In this document: positions 44,735-56,769 of the stretch, one piece after another
Layout of the letters: each line of letters opens with the position of its first letter
Position numbering within the stretch: the stretch's first letter is position 1
Source of the DNA: Melieria omissa
Lineage: Eukaryota > Arthropoda > Insecta > Diptera > Ulidiidae
DNA length: 64,000 nucleotides
Direction: 5' to 3'
NCBI GenBank assembly: GCA_963971225.1
Contig: OZ020267.1
Location: forward strand, 5,208,001 to 5,272,000
Notes under the pieces: model-generated
Database searches by the model: none
What the model was told of the DNA's origin: nothing
What the model saw: the letters and a program-made list of their open reading frames with translations, nothing else
Position numbers and translations under genes: made by a program

Positions 44735-46900
44735 TATTTCAGTAAAATATTTCGATTTGAAAATAGCATCAACTTAAGAATGCGATTCCTTTGGGTAAGT
44801 GAGCAAATCGAAGACTACAGACTCGCACTGTAGGAGTCGCTTTGGCACAAATGTCAATCGTAGAAAATTAACCCATGTTTTACCACCGTGTCTTTAAAGA
44901 CACGGTAACTTTAAAAAATTCTGAAAATAACAGTTTCTAACGCATATTAAATATTTTTACATTATCGGAAAGCTAAATTCATTGGCTTTCAAACTGCGAA
45001 CAACTATTTCCGAATTTTAGGGTTTCACTTAGTGTAAAACTGGTATAAACAGGACCACCTTTTTGAAGGGTTTTAAAATATTTTTTTTTTTTATACAAAA
45101 TGAACTTCTGTTTTTCATAAAACACTTAATACTGCTTACCAAAAAAACAAAGTTTACATACAAATTATGAAACTTTCAGTTTCTAAAGTTTTAAGCGTGT
45201 TCTAACGTGAAATATTTTGGTGTGTCCTTAAAAACACGGGAATCGCATTATATTGAACTTTATCCTTGGTTGCAACTACTTTCGATGCGTAGTTAAAAAG
45301 AAACAGTAACTTAAACTTGAAAAATGTGTAATTTTCCGAATTTGGTTTAGGTATTTTGCCAGCGTGTCTCAAAAATCACATCTGCTCCAACCCAAAAAAA
45401 CTTTTTTTTAATTTTTTTGAAAGCAGAAATGGCATACGGAGGCTCTAAATAGGCTCTTTTATGAAAATGTTCAAAAATGACAAATCTTCAAATATCATTG
45501 AGAAGCATTTTCTTCATATTTTCTTCTACTAATTTCATTATTTTTTTGTCGTTACATATTGTGCTAGAAATTCAGGTGTAATTTCAGAGTTCATTTTGCA
45601 ATACTTGTAACACAAATTGCCATACTTAGAAAATAATTGCATTGAATAAATCAACAATGCGAGGAAATTTTATGACCACGTTCGGCGGGAAATCGTAAGC
45701 TTAAGTGCCGCATTGTACGCTGTGACGGGTGAAATCGCAAAAACCACCTGCAACCGCAAACAAAATCGAGCTTAAATTGAGCAAAATTAAAAAAAAAACG
45801 AAACGTAATGAATAATTGCAAATACATAGTAAATACAAACCTATGTATGGGTATTTAAAAAAATAAAAACAACAAAAATTGTCGTCGAATGGGAACAACT
45901 CATTTAGAACGATAGCTCAAAATGTCTGGGCGAGAGGCCAGGAGACGTGGCCAACAGAACAAATATTCAAAGCTTAAATGGCAAATAACAACAAAAATAA
46001 CCCACTGGGGGAAAAAAGCCAGTGAAACGTAAGAAAAAGTAATCAATCTCTCCGTTCCGAGCGCGGCACACAATACCCGTCATCGGCACAACAATGCTAC
46101 ACATTTTAACAAACGAAACAAACCGAAAGAGAAAATAGGTAAAAATCAAACGGCCCAACAATAACAATAACAACACGGCGCACTAAACACACACCGAACT
46201 GACACAACTCATCAGTGTGTCGGTCAAACAATCGACAGATTCACAAACAGCATCATACACAATCTATAAAATTACAAAATCACAAAAAGAAAATGAAAAT
46301 GAAAAGGCGAAAATAAAACAAATCCCATATGAGCCGACCGACCAGACAAACGTACACACATCCATACGAGTCGGAGCCGGAGAACCACACAACCGCACAC
46401 AGTCGCTCACGCATAGACGATCCGAGTATCCAGCGGTGCTGTACAAAAGTAAAAACGAACTCATAAATCTTGTTTTTTCCCAACTTGAACAGCGGCTCGA
46501 GTACATAACAACAACAACAAACAAAATCCTTATACATATGTATAAAAACTGAAGAAATAAAGATACGTCAGTCGGTGTGTAGTGGTCGAAGTTAGGGCAT
46601 TTGAGCCGAGTATGAAATTCAATTGAAAAGAATTCATCCACTCTCCGTACGACCGCTTGTCTGAATCCATCCTCAACGTATGTGCGTCGGCTCGTACGCC
46701 TCTGCGCCTACGGATCATGCATGACTTTTTTTTATGCGGTTGCATGTGTGCGTGTGCGATGTGTGTGTGTTGAGGTTGAGGACAAAAGACATCCAAAGCA
46801 AAACAAGTCAAGTTGATGAGGCAAAGAAGACGAGTCCAGAGACCAAAGTATCAACGCAGGCACACACGCACACATTCTTGTGTATATAAATGCTTTTAGA

Positions 46901-46926
46901 AACACACACACACACACACAGACACA
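46901..46926. repeat. CA microsatellite
   Basis: About ten uninterrupted AC units, with a second shorter CA tract at about 46860-46874. Confidence 0.9.
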
Positions 46927-48188
46927 AACAATGGATGCGAGTATGAAAACACAAAGAAATTAATAAGCGAGAAATAGATGAAATTTAGAGATAGTAAAGT
47001 CGGCATGAATAGCGAAAAGTACGCGTCTAAACGCTCAATAATTGCGAGATGCGAACGACTGCGAGCAGAACAAGCAACGAGCCACCGACCACCGACCAGC
47101 CGACAAAATTGCGCCGCTCATGTGTGCAGTCACCCCAAACACCTTTAACGTTTTGTGTTGTGTTGTAATTTTGGAAATTAGACAGACGAACGGCTACAAG
47201 TCGGCGAACAGACAGCAATGACAACAAATTATAATAAGCCATGCTCCATAAACACTGTCGAACACAACAACAAATTGCACGCACAATTCACTCAGTTGGA
47301 AAATGGAACAGGTTACCAAGCACCAAATACCCGAAAATGACAGGCAACACTGGGGAAGAAAGAGGTTCAAATAAGTTCTTGGCACTTGTTGAAGCGGTGA
47401 CAAGACGTGGCGCAAAGCGTGGTGAGGCGCAACGGCGCAAGCACCGGCACCACCATTGCCAACAACAACAACAAAAAACGACACAATTTGTCTATATAAA
47501 AATTGCGCAAGTTCAAATAAAAGGTAGTTTTTTTTTCAAAATTTAACCGTCAAAGCCGAATTAAAGGCAATTTCGTCAGCGCAATTAAGTCCAAAACAAG
47601 ACGCAGCTAAGGAAAAAAAAAACGAATTACGAAAATAACATAAAATAAATATCATGAAACATGGCCGAAAACGAAACATAATGGAATAAAGTAAAAGGGA
47701 AGAGTCCGTACGCAGGCCTTACACACACACATACACACATACAGATGCATATAAATGCCTCTACATGCAACAAAAAGCAGGTGTTTCTTTTTCACAGTTG
47801 AAAGACTCTGGCGTGAAGTTTTTCCTCTCATTCTCGAGCCTGAGACGAAACGTAAACATGTTGCGTTGCAAAACATCATCAGCGACTAACAAACATTACG
47901 AATTGAAACCGGAAACAGATTTTTTTTATAACTGTAGTTGTGTGTGAATAAATTATGCTGCAAGAGCCCAAACGCTGACGAGGAGTTGTTGTTGTTGAGC
48001 TCTGCGACAAAGGACAACCATTCGTTAGAACAACACCAACATTTGCAGTGTATTGGACAAGACGACGAATTTGACTAATGGATTTACACATTTAATTATA
48101 CAAGTTGACTAGAAAACTATAGTTTTCAAGCATTAAAGTAGAAAAAAAACTATTTTACTGAATTTAAAATTTAAAGTTAATTTAAAAT

Positions 48189-48290
48189 TTAAAAGAGATT
48201 GTCTCAAGATTGCAGGTTCGTACCATATATTTTCGTATCATTTAAAAGAGATTGTCTCAAGATTGCAATTTCGTATCATATTTGGTCTAC
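48189..48290. repeat. Tandem duplication, 53-bp period
   Basis: TTAAAAGAGATTGTCTCAAG occurs at 48189 and again at 48242, with similar following sequence. Confidence 0.85.
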
Positions 48291-48429
48291 AATTCTTGTG
48301 ATTTTCAGTTTAATACGCACATTGACTAGAAGTGTGAATAATCCAACTGAACCTATTTTTAATGACATAAACAAGAGGCAATAATAATTTCTTCAATGTC
48401 ACTGAAGCTTTTTAAAATTTTGCCATATA

Positions 48430-49308
48430 TAGGGGTTTCCAACAAGAGGTGTTATTTTGAATCACCCGGTATTTCGGTAGCTGTCACTTTTGAAGCTTTT
48501 ATTCTTTGACATTTGACAAGTAGAAACTACGCCATTACTAAAAATGTAACGATACACGCTTCAACAATGCATTGAAATTATTAAAATTCACTACAAAAAT
48601 GGTGAAAATCTTGCAGTCACAGTTTGCAAAACTAAAGCATTTTTGGGTCGTCGTGAAGCAACTTGTCGGACCACAATACAGAAATTGGTGGAAAAACTCG
48701 AGCTGTTGGGACAAGTTAGTGATGTGATGAATAAAACCCGTGCACGTCGCTCAAGAACAACTGAGAATATTGCTGCTGTAGCCCAAAGTGTTGAAGAAAA
48801 CCCAGGTTTGTCGATTCCCCGTCGATTGCGCTATCGAGGATGATTAATGATTTTTTATGGTCGGAGTTGGATGGTATTGATCTGGACAACGTTTACTTTC
48901 AACAAGACGGCGCTACGTGCCACACAAGCAACGAAACCATTGCTCTTTTACGGGAAAAGTTTCCGGACCGTGTTATCTCTGGAAGAGGTGATCACAATTG
49001 GCCACCGAGATCTTGTGATTTAACACCTTGCGACTTCTTCCTTTGGGGCCACGTGAAAGATAAGGTGTACGCCAACAGCCCAGCGTCGATATAAGACCTC
49101 AATGCGATTTTGCGATTTGGTTATGGAAAATTTCATGAAAAGGATATAGTCCTGTAAGCGTGGTCGTGGTGGCCATTTGGCTGATGTTGTTTTTCATTAT
49201 TAACGGCATACCTTCCTCTTTATTATGAAATAAACATCCGATCATTTATCTCAAAAAATTGCATTTTTCTTTGAATACCAAAATAACAGCTCTTGTTGGA
49301 AAACCCTA
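48430..49308 (+). mobile_element. DD41D mariner, internally deleted copy
   Basis: The 879-bp unit has both inverted repeats (TAGGGGTTTCCAACAAGAGG on the left and TAGGGTTTTCCAACAAGAGC read from the right) and TA at 48428-48429 and 49309-49310. It is nearly identical to 984-2289 but lacks about 395 bp in the middle of the gene and a smaller piece near the 3' end. The remaining gene parts encode the N-terminal HTH and the region with the second and third catalytic D. It cannot make transposase, but its intact ends could still be mobilised. Confidence 0.92.
48544..49160 (+). pseudogene. DD41D transposase remnant
   Basis: The start ATG at 48544 is followed at once by TAA. The frame then reads LVEKLELLGQVSDVMNKTRA and NPGLSIPRR, jumps by deletion to LRYR, and shifts frame by one base. 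It continues as MINDFLWSELDGIDLDN, FQQDGATCHTSN (second D) and LTPCDFFLWGHVKDKVY (third D). It ends in a premature TAA near 49092. The first catalytic D is within the deletion. Confidence 0.88.
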
Positions 49309-49491
49309 TAGTAAAAATTTTCTATATAAAAACCTAAGATTTTGTAAGAACATTTTTGTACAGCAAATATAATTTGACATTTGAATTTTGCACAAAAATA
49401 ATACAAAATATTTTAGAACTGAATTATAAAGAAAATTGCTCTTTAAAACAAACGAGCTTTTTTTTCATTGAAACTGCCTTTAGGATTTTAA

Positions 49492-49728
49492 CCCTTTCGG
49501 GGCGGAGTTTAATTTTGAAATCCAAACTACTCTCAGAAGAAATATTCTCATTCTATGAATGTTGAGGTTAGAAAATTATATTGGACTCGCACAAATTCTG
49601 ATATCATCTTTTTATCCGGGATCACCGAAATCGAAAAAATATTTTACGTGGGTCGTACGATTTGAATAATTGTTTTGAGGGGCATTAAAAACTTGTTGGG
49701 ACGTATTATCCCCGTAGACCCGAAAGGG
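49492..49728. repeat. piggyBac-type MITE, 237 bp, copy B
   Basis: Intact TTAA at 49488-49491 and 49729-49732. It begins CCCTTTCGGGGCGGAGTTTA and ends CCCGAAAGGG. Same length and alignable along its length with copy A at 30098-30334. Confidence 0.9.
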
Positions 49729-50085
49729 TTAAAACAAGATAACATTGGTATCTTGGAAATTTTGGAAATTGAGGGATGTTTTAAATTATTGCAAACTTCT
49801 CATTACACAGTTGACTAAATAGGTTTAGTCCGAAAAAATGAGCTCAAATTAGAGCCACCAGGGCTCAAAACTAGATTTTCTCAAAAATTTAGAAGATATA
49901 GAGTAATTTTTCAACGTCTAAGCCATTGGAATTACGTTTGTACTACTTGCAAAGAACAGCAAATCTTTCAAAGCAGTTGTGTTCAAGCCAACTTTGGTCA
50001 GTACTATTAACTTGAAAGAAGCCAAAATCAAGCGTCAAAGCTCAAAGAAAGGATCAAAACAAGTTCAACCACAGCATTCTGTACA

Positions 50086-50392
50086 TTTTGTATTCACTTC
50101 GAGCTCAGAATTTGTTTCAAATTTTACGTTAAAGCATCATTTTCTCAAGAAAAGGTGCAGTTTAAAAAAAATCAAGGGTTCAAAGTTGCCAACAATTTAG
50201 AAGTATCCTAACGTTCTGTTTTTTATATAAACCTGAACACTTTGTATTCACTTTGAGCGCATTATTTGTTTCAAATTTGACGTTAAAGCATCATTTGCTC
50301 AAACGCAGGTGCAGTTTAAAAAAAAAAAACCAAGAGTTCAGAGTTGCCAACAACTTAAAAGTCCCCTAACGTTCTTTTTTTATATAAACCTG
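50086..50392. repeat. Tandem duplication, 154-bp period
   Basis: Two diverged copies share TGTATTCACTT, GTTAAAGCATCATTT, GGTGCAGTTTAAAAA, GTTGCCAACAA and CTAACGTTCT in the same order. Confidence 0.88.
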
Positions 50393-53062
50393 CAATTAGA
50401 ATACTTGAATTCTTTTTTGATTACACGTTCAAACGGAAATATTTCTTTAAACATATCTGGAGAAATATTTTCTCTGTGTACATTGATAAAATTCGCTCTT
50501 TGTTACAATTAAAATTTAAGAAAATTTCAAAACAATTTGTAAAAAGATAAAAAATAAATGTATTTCTTGTCTTTGAATTTAACTTTCGAACATTTTTAAT
50601 TTTCCGTGTGAAACTGTAATCTTCCCAGTAATTTTCATTTCAATTATCTTTCTTTATACTTGCAAAAAACAATAGTAAAACACATTTACCAATAAACTTT
50701 TGCATGCTTTAACGGCCGTTTTTAATGAGTGTGGATCTAGTCACAATATCGAAATCAAATGTGAAAACACTGGACCCTCACTCACTAAAAACAGTAGTAT
50801 GTGGTTCCCTCGTGTTCACTTCACTCTTATGAATAATAATCATTTTTGTTGAGGGTCATTCACAGCAATAAATCGTCTTTCATCACCTCATCACTTGTCT
50901 TTAACTTTTCGGCGCACTTACTTGTCTTTGTTTCGAAAATTTTCAAACATTTGTATACCATTTGTGCAAACACGTATTTACGTATGGCGCACGTATCTAT
51001 AAAAAGCTTACTGAATAATATTAAACAACAAAAAGAAAGACATTATTTCTGTATTGATAACAGGCGACAAAACATGGTATATGCAGTTATCAGTAAATAT
51101 ATATTTTCGTCACATAAATTTTAAGCTTGGCGCGAAAACTTAACATTTCTCTAAACGAAATGCGCATGAATGAAGTCAAACAAGAACTAATAAGAGCAAT
51201 GACAGTTTTCTGATTGCTTGAGTCAAATTAATACAGTTGAATTAAAATAGGGTGAAAAGTACATTAAAATTCATTGCGCATAAAATTTTACAATTTCAAT
51301 AAATATTTTTTTTTACAGGTTACAGTTTCAGCATTAGTGGGCAGTTAAGTTACGGTACTTTTTAAAATGGATCAACAAAAAACCACAAGCGATGAAGTGA
51401 CGACCAGCCTTAACAAACCTACATATCTTTTTTCATGTACATAAAAATAACACTAATTTTGAAATCTATATACTTTTTTGCAAATACATGTTTGCGAATG
51501 CAGCAACTCTACACGGTAAAAAAATTTGATCGTATACATAAGAAAAAACGCTGATATTCGCAAATAATTGTAATAGCAGGAAAAAAAGAACAAAAAGCAA
51601 ACAGCAAATACAAAATACTTTCACATAATGTACTATGAACCGAAACAAATAAGAGGCTTACACATATAGGGTTACCAGATAGCGTGCGAGTGTGTTCGTG
51701 TCGATCGGTATCCACTACAAGCAAAGCGCTGATTGCGCTGTGCAGTGTTGACTCTGACTCTGGCCGCGGCTGGGGCTGTCGGCGACAGAGGGCGCCGAAC
51801 TGCAGAGAGTATCAGAACATTGCGTGTCATTGTAGTCAGCAAAGAACTGAACAATTTCAAGTCTCCAAAAATATCGTTGACGTTGATATAGCGTTCGTTG
51901 TTATGGAATTTGGAAAAATAATTTCTTGAAGCGTTCAATCGTTTTTTCTTGTCATGATTTTAGTTCTAATTAACCTCGAACTTTGAGTTTTGGAGTAAAT
52001 CTGATGATGGTTTCGTTGGGTCGTGAGTTGGCGGTGCGCCGGTGCAAATCTGGCGGCGCATGGAGCGGCGGACGCAGACGTAGACGACAAGCGTCTTTTC
52101 AGACGACTTCTCTTTGGCGCTGGCAAACTCTCCACGCGTCGTCGATGTTGTTGCTGTTTGCTGCTTTGCGGCTATCATTGTCGTGGTTTCTCGGGGAGCA
52201 ATGTGTCCGTGTATGGGTTTGCGGTTGCGGTACAAACACACAAAAGGCGGTAAATTTTCGTACGTACATATATATCGTTGTATGTTTCTTCTTTCTTTTA
52301 TGTTATTGTTGTTGGCATTGCTGTTCTTTGGTGTTGTTGTTGTTGGGTACTTTTTTTTTAAATTAAATTAAAAACGTATGAAAATGTTGCGAATAAACAA
52401 TTAACTTGATTAGAAGCGCAAAACAAGTGAGGAAGTTTCGCTCTTTCCCTCAACATTTGCAAATTGTTTTTGCATGAATTTCATGGAAACATCGCACAAC
52501 CGATCCTCGTTTTAACTACGTATGTACATATATGTATGTATGTAATTATTTTCAATTAAAAATGGACGTTTCGATGGGTTCGTTGGTGCGTTTGCAGCGA
52601 GCCCTGCGACGTAAATTGATCGAGACACGTAGTTACACTATAGTTGGTGTGTTCTTCTTGATCTATCACTGCGTACTTTCGTTTCAGTCGTCATCGTACA
52701 GGAAGCAAAGTCGGCAAAGTATGTGACGCCGAGACTTTCAAGTCGACTACAACACAGTCGGCGTTCGCTTCTCTTTCGAATGTATTCATTTTGTTTTTAT
52801 TTGCACTGTATCGTCTTTGGCAATGTTCCGGTCGCAAAATTCGTCCACTCACCACGATCTACACACTAACGTCGCTCTTATAAGACTAAACTCTAGTTTT
52901 AAATTGGTATAGCAACAAAGCGGCTGTTGGCAACCCGAGCCCGTAGTTTTCAGCGCACCAAATAATAAAAAACACGAAAAACCCACAAACAACAACAAAT
53001 ACAAAAAATACATTCAAAGAGCAACAACCACACCACACCACTAACAATCGATCTCTTGTTTG

Positions 53063-53088
53063 TGTTGTTGTTGTTGTTGTTGTTGTTG
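53063..53088. repeat. TTG microsatellite
   Basis: About eight and a half uninterrupted TTG units. Confidence 0.95.
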
Positions 53089-55955
53089 CTGTTCTTGATG
53101 TGCACACGACGACGCTTGGCTGTGTGGCTTTCGTGGCTTCGGAGTGTGAATTGTGTGCGCATGGCCACTCCACTCGGTATGCACCACCGCGCCAACCGAA
53201 TATACACGACGCTCACTCAGCGACGCTTGTCGTTGTCGCTGACGATTGACGACGTTTCAAGCCCGGAGTCAGGACGCTCTCCGGCCCGGTAGCGGCTGAT
53301 CGGTAGGGTCGTTGTGCTCTTCTCCACATGAACGAGCGTAGAGTCAAGGCGCACTTTCAAAGTACTCTTGGAGGTCTCCCAAAACCGAATACACATTTGC
53401 AGAGATGGATCTACTGAACGGACAGATTTATGCTGGAAGACAAAAGACTTTTGAAGACTGCGTCTCTTGCACTGTCCGAAGATTTTTCTCAGTGTGCGAG
53501 CGTCGCAATGATAATGCCGGTTACTAAACGAATTTAAAGGTGCGTTGCTAAAAAATACTCACTCACACACACACAGGCGTGAATTGGCGTTCGTGCTGTT
53601 CTATTCGTATAGGAGGGAAAACTAACCCTAATTTGAGTGCAGGTCGCGGTAGCTGGTAGCTGTCTATGTGCTTCGAATGGAGAAGAAAATAACGCTTCTT
53701 GATGAGACAAAGAAGCCCAGAGCAGACGAACACCTGGAGATCAGCGAGGCTCGTTCGAAACACGAGAAAGCACCAACCAAGAAGAAGCAGCCAAACAGAA
53801 TGTCGTTAAGGTATACATATGTATGTATGTACATACATACCCAACTACTACGTGTATGAAAACGATGACGCAGTGGAAAACACAAAACGATTACAGCAAT
53901 TATAGTTAGAAGAAAAATCCGACAGACGACTTGAGCATCTAGAGACTCCGAGCGCCTGAGTGGGAGAAGTTGTCTGCGACAAGGGGTCAAGAATGCTTGA
54001 GTTCGACTACCGAATGACAATACAATTCGAATAGAAAGACGATGAAGCTTCCAAATACGCTCTACAACTGATGTCTATAACATAAAACGGTGCTGTGAGA
54101 AAATCACAGCAATTCTTTCCTACGGTTCGGTTGGTTTCTGTCTCTAGTAACGTGCTACCAATATTGGCTTCGCTCTCTTCACGAGTTCGAATGCATACGC
54201 TCACGAATACTTTCACGAGCGCCAACGACTGATCACAACTGCCCTACCGGCACAATAGACGCAAAGTTAAAACATTTTGCTGTACGCCACGACGATTTCG
54301 ACTACAATAGGGGCACTGTTGCTCAGAGAATTTGTAACGCTGGGGGGGGGGGGCGGGAGACATGAAGCAAATTTCAATCGTGAATTGTGCAAAGATTTGC
54401 GGGTGTTAGAAAGTTGTTTTAGAAAATCAATTTCATAGTATTTTAATGAAATTCCCTGTGTGCTTGAATCGGGTTCAATGCTTTTGTTGAACCATTTTGC
54501 AATCTGTTGTAAGGAGTTTGTTTAGGTAATATCTTTTTGTGTGTTACTGACATCAGCTTGCTGTTGCTCTACCTATGCTTGGTGCCCTGTCTCACTGCTC
54601 AGCTCACTGTCAATCGTGTGCTCTGGTACGAAAGTACCAACAGTTGATCGACCCCAAGAAATTTCGCATTTCAGCTCAACTCAAGACAAACTATTCCAAG
54701 CTTTGCTGATTTAGTGATGAGCAACGGCAGATGGCAACGATTCATAATCAATGATCCAAAAATTAAATTAATGCAAATATAACGGCATTTTCGTAGCTCA
54801 CATACCATTAACGCGCCCACGCATCGAAGCCGTCTGAATGAAACATTTTCGTGGATCAAAGCTGTAACTGGTCAGGCCTGAAAATTGCCAATTGCAACGA
54901 TTTACAAGATTTATGGAAATTCAATACTTCCTACCAATGAAACGGTTATTGCTTTCGACCATAGAACTGATTTATTGATGGTAAAGCGCAATTTTTGAAG
55001 CATTTTTGCCATCAAACATAAAACAAAGTGCGCAGCATTGCACACTTTGCTACAAACAAATTTCACCATAATTTTTTTGCTTTTTTGTTATTTTTTCCGC
55101 CTGTTGTTCGCGTTGTTGTTGTTGTTTATGCAATCGGTGCTAGTAGTGCGCGCTGCAATTACTTTTACCATAAATTCGTTATGAAACGCGATGCGATGGA
55201 AAAGTTTTGTAACACTTTTCGCTTTTATTGCATTTTCCTTTTTGGTTTTAATTTGGTTTTGTTTCTGATTTTTTTGTTTTAATTAAAAATTTGCTACAAG
55301 CAACAATTTGAATTATGGTGTGACGAAAACTTTATACAATTTGGCAACACACCACAGTTCAGCGATTCAGCAATTGTGCACAAGTAATGAAAAACGAACA
55401 ACTATCAGTTCAGCGTTGCTCCCTTACAGCGAAAACTGAGCTGCAATCATAAACAAATGGTGATTTATTATTGTAACTCAATTTACATTTATCACAATGA
55501 AGTAATTATTCGATATGAACCCAAGAATGAACCAACCAGGCCCGACGCGCCGCCAATGTGTGAGTGTGGCGAAGGCGAGTTTGCCATATCGTCATATCGG
55601 CCGATTGTGTGCACTTTCGCAAAAATCAAAGGAAAACTTAAACATTGCACACACATACACACGCACATATAATGCAATAATTTTATCATTTCAAGTGCTG
55701 CGAGTGCTGGCTTTGTGGACAGCAGAACGTTACCCATACATGCACATATACTTGTATGACATACAACATACATACATACAAACATACTTATACCCGTCGC
55801 AATATGACGTTGCATATGACACACATGTGTCCCATTGCAGATGTTGACAAGTTGCGTTGCAAATTTTTGGAAAACGAAGCGCAAACCCTACACAACATGT
55901 ATGCCTGGTTAACCGTTAAAACGGTATACAAACACATTAAATTCAAATTAACTGC

Positions 55956-56757
55956 TTAGGTAGGTAGATGTAGGTCGACGGCGTATGGTCCTATTAGCTA
56001 GATCTTCTAGCCTAAGTAGGTACGCCTTCAGGCAGAAGTCCTGGAGGTCAGGGAAGCCTGCCGACTGGTAGAGAGACATATCACCGATAGGTGCAAGGTT
56101 GCAGTATTCATTGACAGTCAGGCAGCAATAAGGGCTCTACAATCTACCACGGTCCAGTCAAGGCCGGTCGAGGAGTGTAAGACGGCGTTGAGCGCGCTAA
56201 GTCGTTGTGCTGATATCACCCTTATCTGGGTTCCTGGCCATAGGAACATTGAAGGGAATGAGAGGGCGGACGAATTGGCGCGCTCAGGTGCCTCGCTTGA
56301 CGCATCACTGGGTGTCTCGGTTCCGACGTCTTTGGAAGTTGTAAGAAGGGGCTGCTATCTGCACTGTCTCAGTCTTGCCAATCGGAGTTTGAAGTCGCTG
56401 ACTTCCTGTCGTACCTTGCAGGCGATGTGGCCCTCCTACAATGAGCAGAGATCCTGCGAGCTTCTTTACAAATCTCGCACGGACGTCACTAGGCTTACGG
56501 CGGTCATCACAGGCCACTGGACCATAGGTCCACATGCGGAGATGCTAAGCATCCCTTCAATACCCACTGTAGGAGCTGTGGGAATTTAGATGAGAAAGAA
56601 ATAGCAAATCACTTCCTCTGTCACTGCCCAGCTTTGGCAAGGGCAAGATTTAAGTCTCTGGGGAAACACTTCCTTACTTGTTCGACCGACTGCTCGACAG
56701 TTAGTCTGGGAAACCTTCTTGGATACCTAAATTCTACCGGGTGGATTTAGTCATACT
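55956..56757 (+). pseudogene. LINE C-terminal fragment (RNase H and Cys/His tail)
   Basis: The plus strand reads CRLVERHITDRC, VFIDSQAAIRALQS near 56107, ITLIWVPGHRNIEGNERADE near 56214, and LTAVITGHWTIGPHAE near 56494. A frameshift follows, then RSCGNLDEKEIANHFLCHC near 56570-56630. The first RNase H acidic motif (YTDGS) is missing, so it is truncated inside RNase H. The coding sequence ends near 56750 and I see no poly-A or repeat tail. It lies tail-to-tail with the minus-strand LINE fragment that follows. The left edge is a 10-bp repeat AATTAACTGC (55946-55955) also found at 58158-58167. Confidence 0.85.
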
Positions 56758-56769
56758 ACTAACCAGGTT

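Larger units (their letters stand above)
44737..48427. other. Long non-coding region, CA/AAC-rich at 45.9-48.0 kb
   Basis: The 44.74-45.7 kb part is AT-rich and contains a perfect 22-bp palindrome at 44885-44906. From 45.9 to 48.0 kb the plus strand is A/C-rich with AACAACAAC runs, CA microsatellites (46901-46926) and long ATG-less open frames. The bias resembles a fly 5' UTR or long intronic RNA, but no start codon, splice pair or domain is convincing. Confidence 0.35.
49733..55945. other. Longest stretch without a recognised element
   Basis: A tandem duplication lies at 50086-50392. The rest has no transposon signature. At 51.7-53.6 kb the DNA is GC-richer with TTG and GTT runs, and overlapping frames open on both strands. 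This looks gene-proximal (promoter or 5' UTR of a neural or developmental type gene), but no exon could be fixed. A G13 run lies near 54340-54352, and CATA tracts occur near 53820-53840 and 55765-55790. Confidence 0.35.

Noticed and set aside
46217..46552. 111-codon plus-strand gene
   Set aside because: Open from a GTG with no useful ATG, composition follows the A/C-rich strand bias, and there is no domain.
51935..52371. Several overlapping 66-127 codon frames on both strands
   Set aside because: Simultaneous openness in many frames indicates low stop density from base composition. No family motif.
53480..53525. Core promoter with TCAGTGT initiator and a downstream GGTTA
   Set aside because: The downstream element is off by one from the required spacing, and short motifs like these occur by chance.
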